64,000 nt of DNA, taken from assembly GCF_020382885.2 (NCBI RefSeq), contig NC_058496.1:22114501-22178500 (forward strand), read 5' to 3'. This document shows, one piece after another, positions 30,700 through 42,309 of the stretch. Source of the DNA: Scatophagus argus (taxonomy: Eukaryota; Chordata; Actinopteri; Scatophagidae). The notes under the pieces are model-generated. The model did not search any database. It saw nothing but the letters and a program-made list of their open reading frames with translations, and was not told the origin of the DNA. How positions within the stretch are numbered: position 1 is the first letter of the stretch; the number at the start of each line of letters is the position of its first letter. The translations under genes were made by a program, and so were the position numbers.

Positions 30700-32640
30700 G
30701 TTCTACCACCAAAGAAAATGAGCTCACTATGAAAGATCAAAATGTTCTTCTCTGCTATTTCACATATCGATGATGGATACTTGCATGTTTGTACGTTTGG
30801 AATCATTTTTGTGTTCTTGTGTGGACAAAGGCAGTTTATTTTGTTTGCTTGTTTATTTATTTACTTTTTTTTAACAGAGGAGGGGAAAAGGAGATATTCT
30901 CTGTGTATGTATAGACCTGACATCCTACACAGATCTGTAGACTCAGAAAAAAAGCTTTGAGTCTGTTACGTGACTTGAATCTTCAAAGGCAGAAAAAAAA
31001 AACAAAACAACAAAAACGCAGTTACTATGCCTGGGCTATAGGTGCTGCTGCCCCGGGCTGTCTATCAGCTGCTACACGCCCTGCCCCCACCCTGAGCGGT
31101 ACAGCACATCACAGTGCAACACTGCATCGCTGCCAGGTGTGGTCACAAGTGAAAAAGACCTGCCACAGAAAACCAAACATGGGTGTGGTCGGAGCTGTAA
31201 AATACTCAAACGCTCTTCTGGACAGGAAGGAGATTTACCAAATTGTGACCTCAGGAGACGAATGTCAGCAACGGCCATTTCAGGGGACACAACCCTCTGG
31301 CAGCTGCAGGAATATGACAAAAGGTCAAGTAACTTGACTATGGAGCAGCAGAGTCCACAAAGAGAAGAAGGCTGAAATGGACAGACAGTTTTTCACTTCC
31401 TGTTTCCTATTAACCTAAAATATTAATTTTCAAGTGATTTTAATATTTTTAAGAGGTACAGACAAACATTGATGTTCTTCTGTGTCATTCAACAGAGGAT
31501 GGAAAAATGTCTTATTGACATATTGTCACACAGACTTCACACCATCAGCGCTGATTAAGCATCCAACCTGTGGTCTGCCACATGATTCAGCCAATTCAAA
31601 GCAAGAATGAACCCATTATGGCTGAAGATGATGAAGAAACCCTCTCCACGCAAACACATAGTGTAGTTTGATCCTGACACCACTGCTGTGCCCTTAACCT
31701 CTCTGTATCCATTCCCTGCTGTCAGTTTATTAATGGTGGTGGTGCAGCAGTCTTCATCAGCTCACCATAAGGTGTGTATAAAGTTGTTCATTAGTCATGG
31801 GTAAACATATCCCACTGATGACTGCAGCCGAGTTAAGATCTGGCTCTGTCATACTTTCCAAAAAACATTCTTAGGAGAGTGTTTGTTGGTGGGAAGTTTG
31901 TTAGAGATCACGTCCTTGTTGCTGTACAAGTGACTCATATTGATTGGAGGTAGTGGATGGAACGTGAGATCCTCTCATCCAGCTGCTACTTACACTATAC
32001 ACCACTGATTTTTTTTTTTCTTGTTTGTTTGTTTCAGTCCTAAACAGACACACACATTTGGGTCTATACATGTAACACCAGCCTAAACCTCAACCCAAAA
32101 ATCCAGTCTTAATCCTCACATAGCCCAACATCCTCACTCCCTGAACTGTTTTGTCTCAGCTGCCTGCTTGTCTGTAATCAGGTTGAGAAGACTTTCTTTT
32201 TGTTCACCAGACAAAGTTTGTTATCAGTGCTTCAGATTCAGTCACTTTGTACATTCCTGCATCAACACTGTGACCATTCTGAAGATCTTTTTTGATTTAG
32301 TTTCAGTCTTTTAACTTTGAGAGGAAGTTCCATAAAGACAGAACTGTGAAGCTGTCCCTAATCTGTAGGGGACAAACTTGTCTTCTTGCTTTGTATAAAG
32401 CACCAAAATAAGCAGCTCTTCTCTTCACTTTTATTTCAGGTTTTTCTTGGCAACAATTTGTGTTTTTACACTTTTTCATCGCTGTTTTCTTTAAAGAGAT
32501 ATCATTTTCTTCAAAATCCTGCAGAGCACTTTATTTGCTGGAACAACCTGCAAAGAGATGTTTTTTATTTTGGTCAGTGAGGGAAATACAGGGCAAAGGA
32601 GGGTTTCTTTAGTTCATTGATCTCATTCAGAATAATCTCA
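30700..32640. other. intergenic DNA, nothing recognised
   Basis: The moderately GC-richer part at 31020-31330 has open frames on both strands, but none resembles a known family or has good splice context. Confidence 0.4.
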
Positions 32641-32652
32641 TGTATCCGTCCA

Positions 32653-32654
<2 letters not shown>

Positions 32655-32693
<39 letters not shown>
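32655..32693. repeat. (AC)n microsatellite
   Basis: An uninterrupted AC dinucleotide array of about 39 bases. Confidence 0.98.
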
Positions 32694-32696
<3 letters not shown>

Positions 32697-33355
32697 TTTG
32701 TTTGTTTGATAGAAGGCTCATTGTTGAGACAACAGAGAACACAGTCTCATGATGCTTTGCCAGTTTCCCAGGATTCTGTCCTCGACGTGGGCATGTAGGC
32801 TGTTGCTCAGTTAATATGATTCTCCTCAGACAGAAAGCGTTTGATGCAGCCAAATGGGGATCATCATAAGAAATGACTTTATCTTTTGCAGAAATTAGTG
32901 AGTTCTTGTAGGAGAGAGGAGGAAATAGTCTGGTTTTGGGACACACTTCATTCAAATCACTGTGTGTCAGTCAGTCCACCACTCTGCTTGACATTAAATT
33001 TAGTACAGATATTCATTATTAGAGTCATACTGACTGACTGGTTGTCAGTTGTAGTTTTTTATGAAAATGACAGATGGATTGCCATGAACTTTGGTTCAAA
33101 CATGCCCCTCAGAATGAACTATATAACTTTGATGATCCCTTAACTTATCATCTAGTGCTATCACCTGGTCAACATGTAAATTTGGTCAATACCTTGATTT
33201 ATTGTTGTATTATGGATGTTGGGTTATGTGTGTGTGCATGTGTGTGGATGCATATTCTTGTAGTTGTGGGGACAAAAATTGGGGTTATTGGGTTGAAGAC
33301 TTGCTTTGAGATTAGGCTGAGGTCAGGGTTAGGTTAAGGTGTGTGTGTGTGTGTG

Positions 33356-33394
33356 TTGCTTACTATATGTCCTCTCTTGACATATAGTAAGCAA
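33356..33394. repeat. 16-bp perfect inverted repeat beside a GT microsatellite
   Basis: TTGCTTACTATATGTC at 33356-33371 and its exact complement at 33379-33394 flank a 7-base loop. A short (GT)n tract directly precedes it. Confidence 0.85.
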
Positions 33395-33649
33395 TTGGTT
33401 GCGTCTGAGGCCGCTTTCCAATCAAGTTCTGGAGCTTTAAAAGCTTGAGGCCCACCAGTTGTACCAGTGGGCCAGATGGAAGCATCTGTACTGTATGGAT
33501 GACCAGGTGTTTGTATGTGTACCAGGTTCCATATATAAACTGCATCTGCCTTGGAAGGGAAGGTGTGAGTTTTAATCCTCAAGATTTGTTTCACTCTTTC
33601 TTACATCTTTCTTCTCTCATTCTTCATTGTACAACATCCATTGCACGTC

Positions 33650-33857
33650 TGCCCGTCCTGGGTGAGGGATCCCTCCTCTGTTGCTCACCCTGAGGTTTCT
33701 TCCATTTTTTCCTGTTAAAGGTTTTTCTGGGAGTTTTTCCTTAGTCGATGTGAGGGTCGAAGGGCAGAGGATGTTGCTGATGTTATGTTAAGCCTTTTGA
33801 GACAAACTGCTTGTAAAGATGGGCTATACAAATAAAGTTGTCTTGTCTTGTCTTATT
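33650..33857 (+). mobile_element. LINE/SINE 3' tail fragment
   Basis: The segment carries the teleost L2-type tail signature: TTTCTTCC, a GGGAGTTTTTCC block, CTTTTGAGACAAACTG, then GGGCTATACAAATAAAG and a TTGTC terminal repeat. Only the 3' tail is present. The family call is from memory of the motif order. Confidence 0.65.
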
Positions 33858-34323
33858 TTCTTAGTTTCTTCATACATCACAAGGTGTAAATATCCCCCCA
33901 TTTTTTACTTTGTGTATTTTTACTCTACCTATGTGCACTTTTATTTTGCTTTTCTTGTGCTGCTGTGACAGTGAGAATTTCCCCTCTGTGGGACTATCTT
34001 GTCTTATCCTCTTAATCAAAGCTGATTTACAAATGAAGTTGTTACTCCCTTCATCCTGTGGCCTTTTCCTATGTGCAGTCTCACAGAGCTGTTAGTGTGC
34101 CTATAGGCTGTACTGATTCAAGTACTGATTAAACAATATTAGAGGATTCATCTTTAAATTATAACGTCCAATCAGAATGGAGTTTAAAAAGGACATTCAA
34201 CTATGTATTCGGTAACTTTCTGCATTTTTCCAGAAGCTCAAAATAGGAGATTATTTTAAAGTAGGATGTGAGCTGAAAGTTAAAACTAAAATAACCTGCG
34301 TCTGTCTGGCAGTGTGAGATTAC

Positions 34324-34429
34324 CTGCAGTGAGGTCCACAAATTTCAATTCAAAGGGAATCCCGTTCACTTTGGCAAACAGGAAGACGGAGCGGCAGGGC
34401 TGTGAGTGCAGGTCGAGATAGAGCTCCAT
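34324..34429 (-). CDS. gstt1: theta-class glutathione S-transferase, exon 1 only
   Basis: The first 35 residues begin MELYLDLHSQPC and continue RSVFLFAKVNG, the start of the thioredoxin-fold N-domain of theta GSTs; the catalytic serine is in the S-Q-P-C motif. The family conjugates glutathione to electrophiles in the cytosol. The exon runs from the ATG at 34429 to ACTGCAG/GTAATC at 34324, which is the usual position and phase for exon 1 of these genes. I searched the minus strand down to about 26 kb for the expected later exons (the KVPVL / LTES block) and saw none. The gene is therefore truncated, rearranged, or has an unusually long intron. Assignment to gstt1 rather than another theta paralogue is provisional. 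Confidence 0.7.
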
Positions 34430-35294
34430 CGTGCCAGAGTCTGAAGGCTGCAGATGCTTCGTTTCCACCTCGTTCCCTCTGTGTTTTTTCAGTCTTCTCC
34501 CACTGTGCCTGTTATCCGCCGTGTGCCCAGAACTCCGCCTCTGCTCGCTGTGAGGCTCACTGATTTTTAAACGGTGGCGACAGTTCAAAGTTAACAACCG
34601 CTGGGGTTGAGCAGCCTGACCTTCGACCACGACTTGGCCCAACATTTTGTGAACACCACTGACATTATCACAATTTCATTTTCTTGGTAAGCCTCAAATC
34701 CCTTACTTAATCTGTGACTCACACTCTGTCCTGTTTTTAGTGAGTTCACAGCAGCAATTAGACATCAGTGAGATGAGCCTTTGACATATGGTCACTCATC
34801 ACAGATAATTGATGATTGATTTTTGAAATGTATTTAAGAACTATCGGAGACGTGCTACTCTTGGTCAAAAATAAGAGTAAAAGTGAATTTAAAGTTTAAG
34901 TAAAAAATCAGGTGATCCTCAAGGGTGAGTTACTTGTAATGGAAGTCCATGATATAAGTAGCAATAAAACCAAAAAACCTGATGGCAATTTAAAATCCTT
35001 TGTTGTAACAGTGATAAAGCAATGTGTCTTGACTTGGTAAGTCGAAACATGTTCTGTCATTGTATACAATGTTAATCATTTTGCTGAAGAATATTCCCAA
35101 TAGTTCAGAAGCAGAAACATCCATTCAAACAAACAAACCTTTTTCAATTTCATTTCATTTCAGTTTTTTAGACATGAGACGAAAAACGTTCATCTTTCTC
35201 ACTGCTGACTGGATCCATTGGCTCCCTATGAGAGAGAATCAAGCAGAAGAGGGATGTAGTTTTTGGAAGATTCAAATGCAGAGTGATAACACAT

Positions 35295-35490
35295 TTACAC
35301 TGGAAAAGTTGACCTGCCATTGCAAGTCTTCACCCAGCAAACCTTTTGCCATCGGAGACGACTGGTTTGTGCTTCCATGTGGGTCGAGTTATATAGCAGA
35401 AATCGCCTGACTTTCGGCGGCTTGGCAGGAACAATGTGAACAGGTACAGGGATACTGCTCTCGAGGACATCCAGGATGATGGGATCAGGA
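35295..35490 (-). pseudogene. decayed duplicate of the cfap157 last exon
   Basis: Read on the minus strand, it matches the true last exon (36014-35855) and its flanks in order: CCCATCATCCTG, a CTCGACCCACATGG block, CAAACCAG, AAAGGTTTG, and then downstream TTTTCCAGTGTAAA. The spacing is shorter, and the conserved PGDLGFVPRP frame is lost. It lies about 500 bases downstream of the intact exon, so it looks like a tandem duplication that decayed. Confidence 0.6.
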
Positions 35491-35854
35491 GCAGTCTGGT
35501 GGGACATAACTGAGTCTATTAACTTGAATACAACACTGAGGTTTTTATACTTGGGTATTTCATTTTTGAGAAACTTTTATCAAGCTTCCAATGCAACTGT
35601 GTAGTTATTCTTCAACACATCTACCTGACAGCTGTTAGCAGTTAACACGATTTTGTATTCATTTGAGATAAACTCTAAACTCACTTTTCTTGACTTCTAT
35701 CCCTCTGTTCTCCCTCCCTCATTTTTTTATTCACAGGCAAAAAAGATATTGTTGTAGCCACTCAAAACTGTTATGATCTGTTTGTGATAGGACTCACAGT
35801 GATTGCACATTTTTACACTGGAAAACTCATTTGACCCATCACTGTCCCCTACAG

Positions 35855-38800
35855 TCAAGGTGCATGAGCTTCCAAAACACAACAAACCTTTGGGTTGGTG
35901 GTGGGGACGGCTGGTTTGCGTATCCATGGGGGTCGAGGTACAAAGCCAAGGTCACCTGGCCTGAAGCGGGACAGCTGGAACAGTGGGTCTGTGTCAAGAT
36001 TCAGGGTCTTTGCACTGTGGAGGAGAGACAGGATGATGGGACCAGTTAACAGCTAATCTGCTTCTAAGGGGACTCAAACCTCAGCAGGACTCCACAGGTC
36101 CAGCCCACTGTGGCAAAAGCTGCAGCGTGTTCTCATTCCAAACTCACAAACTTGCTCCTGAGGAGAATGTTTACAGTACCTGGCTGTTTTGGGGTCAGTG
36201 CTCTGTGGTTTTTGCCATTCACTGCTCTTCTCCTTGGAGATGCTGAGGGTGGAGACTGTTTGCTGGGGAACAGTTCTCTCCAGGAGCTCCAGCAGCATCT
36301 GTTTCTTACACTGATTTTCAGATGCCTACAAAGAGCACCAGAGCTTTGATAATGAGAAATGACCTTAAAACAAAGGAACAACAAACTGTTTCCCTAAACC
36401 ACATTATAGCAGAAAAACATCTCCATCAAATAAATATATTAATAAATAATGAATAAATATGCCTGAGTGTAGCTGAAGCTATTCTTCTCATTCGTTGTTG
36501 GATTACTTTTCAACCAATGAGACGCTACAATAGAAACTAAAGCAGCTGTCCTGTGTTTTTACCAATGCGATTTGTCTGAGAATCATGATCGATTTCTGCA
36601 TGATGGCCAACAACTTCTGGCACCTGCTGCTCTTCTTCCGTAGCTCGGCTGCCAGCTGACTGGTCTCAGCTGTTTGTTGGCGGCACTTCTCAGACACTGA
36701 GGCCATGTCCTGTCTGAAAACACAAAACACAGTCAGAGAATAACACTCATGTTTCACTGCTGATGTCCTTAGAGTTTCATCTCTTCACTAATTTAACTTG
36801 GATTGTCTGTTTACTTCCCTACTTGAATGGAGGAAGTGCAGGTGAACAAAATGGGGCTCGATCCTTTCAGTCTTGAAGATTACAGCGTTCTTGACATGCA
36901 AAGAGAAAGACATGAAACCTTTACCTGAGATCTCTTTCCTTGTCCAGGCGGTTTTTGTTCTTGGTTCTACAGTCATTTAGGTTCATCTCCAGGTGTTGGC
37001 ACCTCTGTTTCATCTGCTCCAGCTCCTGAAGAGGGGAAGATGTCAAATGACTCTTGTGATTTTTTTTTAACTTGAAAAGGAGGACAAGGTAGAGCATGTT
37101 CTTTTGGTAACCTTGTGTGTCTGTTAGCAAACTGACAAACTTAATATATGCTCATGTGGACAACTGATAAACAGTTATTAAGGCTGCAGCTTTTTGTTTT
37201 AGAAATGCGTAGGCACTGCAGGTGAGGCACTCATCAAATGAGGATTAATTAAATTCCTGTACAAACTTGAATAACCTTGCATGTGGTCAGAGGAAGAAAA
37301 GGTCTCTTTTCCATTTTGTTCTTGTTGTGTTATTGTGTCACCTATCTTTAAATGTTAAAATTAAATTTGTCGGTAGAACTGAAAAGTTTGTGTAGACTGA
37401 ATCTCACCCAGGAGGCAAATTAAAAATCCCACTACTGTGCTAGAAGTCAAGGGAAAAGTAATTTAGGAAGAATGATGATGAAAGTTGACAGCTTTGCAGG
37501 TTGCGTCAAAAGAATCTATAACAAAATTTTACCTCCATTACAGCGAGGTTCTAACTAGACCGATTACACTAATTTTTGTAGAAGAAGTGTGTGACATGTT
37601 CCTGCATTATTTTCCAACTTCTTGTAAGCTCTCTTCTCTCACAAACACTGAGGCCAAGTCCCTCTTGCACTGTTTTATGGCACCTTACATCAGACTTCCA
37701 GTGTCCATATGATATGATATTGAACACACTGCTGACAACTATGGGCTACAATTTCAACACCCTGATTTTGTTGCCTTAAAAGTTTCTCCTTTTCTTTGTA
37801 CAGTGTAGGCTCAGTTTAAACTGCTCTGCTGCAGTGGAAAAACGTTTCACTGAAGCTCTGGTGAGTGCAAACTTTATAAAATAGTTCAAGTTCTAAGCTC
37901 TGAACTAATTCATCACACTTTAACTGGTAACTGGACTTAAGATCTTTGTATTGGTTCTCCCACTTGATGATCATTAACTCTTAACTTTGCACTGACTTAT
38001 TGTGCTCTGTGGATCCTAGCCGTTAGTTTAACATAAAGCCTCCACATGGGATTCTGACTTAATACTGCACATATTCTTTACATTTTTCATTTATGCTGTG
38101 AACATTTGTATATTGGTATATCTCAGTATTAGAACACTTTACAAAATATGTCTCCTGTTGAAATCTGAATGCCCACTGAGGCACAATTATATCAGTCTCT
38201 ATCGAAATTGCTAATAGCTGTCCTCTTACCTTTTTGTAGGTGAAGCTCTTCTGGTTATTTTTGTTTAAATGCGTGTTCAGGTGATCTGTCTCTTTGCAAA
38301 GTTTCTTCTTCATGTCTTGCAGGGTGACTTTTTTCTTCCGCAGGGCCATGGCTTTATCCAGGAGGAACTGAGTCTGCTGCAAACTCTCCTGAAGTTGAGT
38401 CCTCTCCTCCTGAACAATGTTCAAGGTCTTCATCTGAACGCTTTTTTTCACTGCCATCTGTATCTGCTCAGTCAACCTGTTGTGAGAGGATAGGGGAAGG
38501 TAAGGATAAATTATTTACTATCTGTTGACCAGCATTTTGATGCACCAGTCAAACCATCAGGAGATCAGTATGAAAACTTCCCCTGGAGATATAATGTTAA
38601 CATCAAGTTTAAGTTCTGTCCAGGACTACCGTTTCCTCTCCAACTCTTCTTCCATCTTCAGCCGGCACATGGCAGCTTCATGCTCTTCCTTCTGACTGAC
38701 CAGTTGCTTCTCCAGTGACTCCTTGTCAGACAGCTGCTGCATCATCTGCTTCAGCTGCTCCTTCTGCTCCTCACACTGAGCCACTGAGGGGAGGAGAGGA

Positions 38801-39788
38801 GCATGAACAAGGAGAGCAGAGGATACTTCCCACATTAAACGAAAATGCTAAACACTTAACTGAATAAACAATTACGAAATGAATCAGGTATAGAAATAAC
38901 AACAACAATAGTAATAATGATACCTTCACTGCAATCCCAAACCACACAAATTGAATCCATGAATCTCAGAGGCTGTAAGATAGAACAACTAAATACTATG
39001 TGAGAAACATTTGTCCAGAGACACATTGGCTCACCCTGCATCATGTTCACTGAGTTAAGCTCATCCACCTGCTCCTGTAGTTTCTGCATCTGCTGGCTGT
39101 GCTGCAGCTCCAGGGCCTCTTTGTCCTCCCGGATAGCCCACAGCTGACTCTCCAGCTCCTCCAACTTCTTTTTTGACACCACGGCGAATTTCATACAGTC
39201 AGTGATGTCTTCCTTGTCTTTCACAAGTGTGTTGCACTGAAAAGCGAGGTCCTTGCTCTGTTTCTTCAGCTTGTTACATTTAAGCTGGTAGCTAAAGGAT
39301 GTAGAATAAATCAGGATAAAGAGGGATGAAGAGGGTTGCATGGTCTTGAAGGTTATATGCAACAATCTACTGTGATTTTTGTGTAAACACAGTAGTTGAA
39401 TTAACTGCATCCCGGATCAGGATGTTTTTATCATGCTGACATTTTAGCTGAAGCTTTTTCTTTCCTTAAATCAAGGTTAAGTTGCTGCAAACATACTTCA
39501 TTCTCTGTACCAGTATAAGCTGTGCTTGTAACTTCAAGCTGCTAAGAATTTTTATTAGGCGTATTGCTTATTAAAACATTTTTTATTGTTTAACACAGGG
39601 CTAAATGGATCAGTCAAGCAGGAGTTGTTAATGTTGAGTTATACTTTCTAAGTTTAGAAGACAAATACTAACACATTACACATTACTGTAGTATAGCAAT
39701 CTTACCTCTCACACTGCTCATTCAGGTAACCAATTTGTTTCAGATATAAGGACATCTTTCTCTCTTCAGAAGCGATTTTATGTGCCAT
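35855..39788 (-). CDS. cfap157: cilia- and flagella-associated protein 157 (CFAP157)
   Basis: Coiled-coil protein of basal bodies/axonemes, required for sperm flagellum morphology in mouse. The 8 exons on the minus strand are 39788-39706, 39291-39035, 38783-38630, 38476-38230, 37025-36925, 36713-36563, 36325-36180 and 36014-35855. All introns are GT-AG and all phases match, giving 432 residues against about 520 in human. Nearly the whole protein is heptad coiled coil: YLNEQCESYQLKCNKL near the start, repeated Glu/Lys/Gln/Leu blocks in the middle, and MLLELLERTV near residue 340. The C-terminal motif RFRPGDLGFVPRP matches the human PGDLGLVPR block and decides the identification. The start ATG at 39788 gives MAHKIASEERK, a shorter N-terminus than human; a further 5' exon cannot be excluded. 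It is transcribed toward the GST exon. Confidence 0.85.
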
Positions 39789-39799
39789 AGTTACGTATT

Positions 39800-41780
39800 T
39801 GGCTATTTCCTGTATATTTTCTTAGCTTGTTGTTGCTATGTTGTTTATTTCTGCTTTTAAATCTTTACTGTCTGTGAAATTTTCAAATGAAGTTCAAAAG
39901 ATGCTGAGAATGCATCACTGTGTTGTTGTGTAACGTGATGTAATGCTGCTGTCAGGGAGTGCTCTATTTCAAAAATAAACTTACTATCATTCCATGTTCC
40001 CCACCACACCTGGAATGCAGTCTAAACTCTGCCTTAGGTGAGAGTTGAAGACCATCCTGACAGTGTCATCAGCCAGATGTTCCCAGCAAACCCTCTGGCA
40101 GGTCTATCTGGCATCCTCCCCCACCACCTGATCCCACTCGCCACCAGATCATGATCACTTTACAGCTCTGCTTCTCTCTTTACCTGAGAGTCCAGATCCA
40201 TTGGCCTCAGATCGGCTGACAACTACAAAATTGATCATCGACCTGTGACCTTGGGTGTCCCGGTGTCAAGTTCACTCTGCAACCATGCTTGGACTTGCTG
40301 ATCTGAGGCTGTGCAGCACTTCCCTCCTGCCAAGAGGTAAACAAGTGGGTGGAGGTGGTCAAGTGTTGGGAATGGCAAGAACAGAGGTTCCTTTAGGGCA
40401 GGAGGGAGCGGCTGGATCTGAAATAACAGGAGAGATACTATATTGCCAGGAAAACAGATCAGACAACAGACTGAAAATGAGGACCTGGCAGACAGGAGAC
40501 ATGACACAGTTGATTTTCAGAGTTTCATTCCCAAGTTGAGTGGAGTAGAACAACGATATGTGCTTCTATTTCACAAGGAAGAAAGAAAATATTTACACAC
40601 ATTTGAACCTTTCTCAGTTTCCTCACGCTACACTCCTGGTGACTCCTGGGCAACTCACCTGGAGTCACCTATTTCAAGGTTTACTGACCAGGTTCTCAGA
40701 GGTAGCAGTAACAGTCCAGAGGAAGTTGTAATGGAATCTTTTTGTCTTTGCTCAAGTTGACTTGTAAATCAGTTCATAGCCACAGAATATCTCTCTGCCT
40801 TAAAGAGCTGTGAACATTTTCATTTAGCTTTGACAGAGTATTTTATTGTCTTGTTGCACACCTTTTTTTCTCCTAAGAGATTCACCTTCTGCAGGAGACT
40901 GAGGTTGTGGGAAGGTTATGTGAAAATGTCCTGAATCAGTCTGCACATTCTTGTTTTGCCTGAGGGCTCTTTAGTCACAGCATTGCTGACTTTTCCTCCA
41001 CACACACACATGTACACCACCCAATTCAAACAACCTATGCTCATTAATACTTCTAAATACAGACAGTCTTTGTTTCCTCTAATTACTGTTTTTCTAATTA
41101 CTGTGTGTAGCTTCGCCATGCCCCCCCGCCACACACACACACACAAATATGCACACACAAACAGGCACACAGCTTTCAGAAAAAGTACTTGGTACTCAGA
41201 ACTCAGATTCTTTTATCTTCATTCAGATCTCTAGATTTCAAAAAGTGGCCTTTAGTTTTCCTGGAGCCTTAAAATAAATAATAAATAGCTCCTCCTGATA
41301 GCATAGTGTTACTAATGTCACCATAGAGACGGTAGTTCCACACAGACTCCCAGCTGCATTCCGCATGTCCAGCTGGTGACAGTGGCCAGTCCAACTGCCT
41401 TCACAAGGCTGACTGACAGTAGACATGTACTCAACCAAAACATTTTTCATTTCAGGGAAGAAATCAACAGTGTTTATTATTAATAGTATTTACTCATTCA
41501 TTAATGTTATTTCCCAGCTCACTATAGCGAGTGAGGCGAACCTGCAGCTAGCAGACAGACTGTGAGCTGATCAGTTCACATATAGTTAATAAGCTAAAAT
41601 TATTAACTAAAATATTAACTCTAATTCTAACATTAACACGTGTGATTTGAACAGCTCTCTTCAGGGGACTCTAAGTTATCACTGAGACGACCTCTTGCTG
41701 AAAACCACCATTGACTATTTCATTTCTATCACACTAATCAAGTGTTGAGTGACCTACCATAAATCATAACCACTAGTGAA
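39800..41780. other. intergenic DNA upstream of cfap157
   Basis: No exon recognised. It holds short CA tracts (about 41000-41010 and 41130-41160). The cfap157 promoter must lie near its left end, but no core element is clear. Confidence 0.4.
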
Positions 41781-41789
41781 ATGTTTAGT

Positions 41790-42057
41790 AAGAAAGAAGA
41801 AAGAAAGTGACATATTTTGTCATTGGAGGGAACTCACTCCAACAAAATTCATGCTCTGCATTTAACCCACCCAAGTGACGTGCACACACACAGCAAACCC
41901 GGAGCAGTGGGCGACCGCGTGCAGCGCCCGGGGAGCAGTGGGGGTTAGGTACGGTGCTCAAGGGTACCTCAGCCATGGACAGCGGGACGGGGAATCGAAC
42001 CAGCAATCCACCGGTTACGGGTCCGACACCCTAACCGCTGATCCACGACTGCCCCCG
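41790..42057 (-). mobile_element. tRNA-derived SINE
   Basis: On the minus strand the element starts GGGGCAGTCGTGG, has an A-box-like TGGATCAGCGGTTAGG and, about 40 bases on, a B box GGTTCGATTCC. This is the pol III promoter layout of a tRNA-derived SINE head. The body continues to lower coordinates, toward a purine-rich end near 41790. The 5' end is followed by a duplicated ACTGCCCCCG motif. The exact 3' end is uncertain. Confidence 0.7.
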
Positions 42058-42263
42058 ACTGCCCCCGACTGAACCTGACTGTGAGTTGAACCTGAGTTCA
42101 CTGCGCCCAGCATGCACCTGTGTGAGCATACCTTCAGGTACAGTAAGTCATTTTCATAGTTGAGGTTTCACCTCCGCTCACTCTCATAACCTGTATGGTG
42201 TCCTGCACGCTACCTCGACCTCCCACAAATGTTCAGCCTGAGGCCGCTGCGCTGTATCTCAAC

Positions 42264-42265
42264 TG

Positions 42266-42306
<41 letters not shown>
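42264..42306. repeat. (GT)n microsatellite
   Basis: About 43 bases of GT dinucleotide with one GC interruption. Confidence 0.97.
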
Positions 42307-42308
<2 letters not shown>

Positions 42309-42309
42309 C

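Noticed and set aside
32638..32955. Minus-strand open frame ending in a Cys-Val repeat tract
   Set aside because: The tract is a translated AC microsatellite and the rest has no known similarity.
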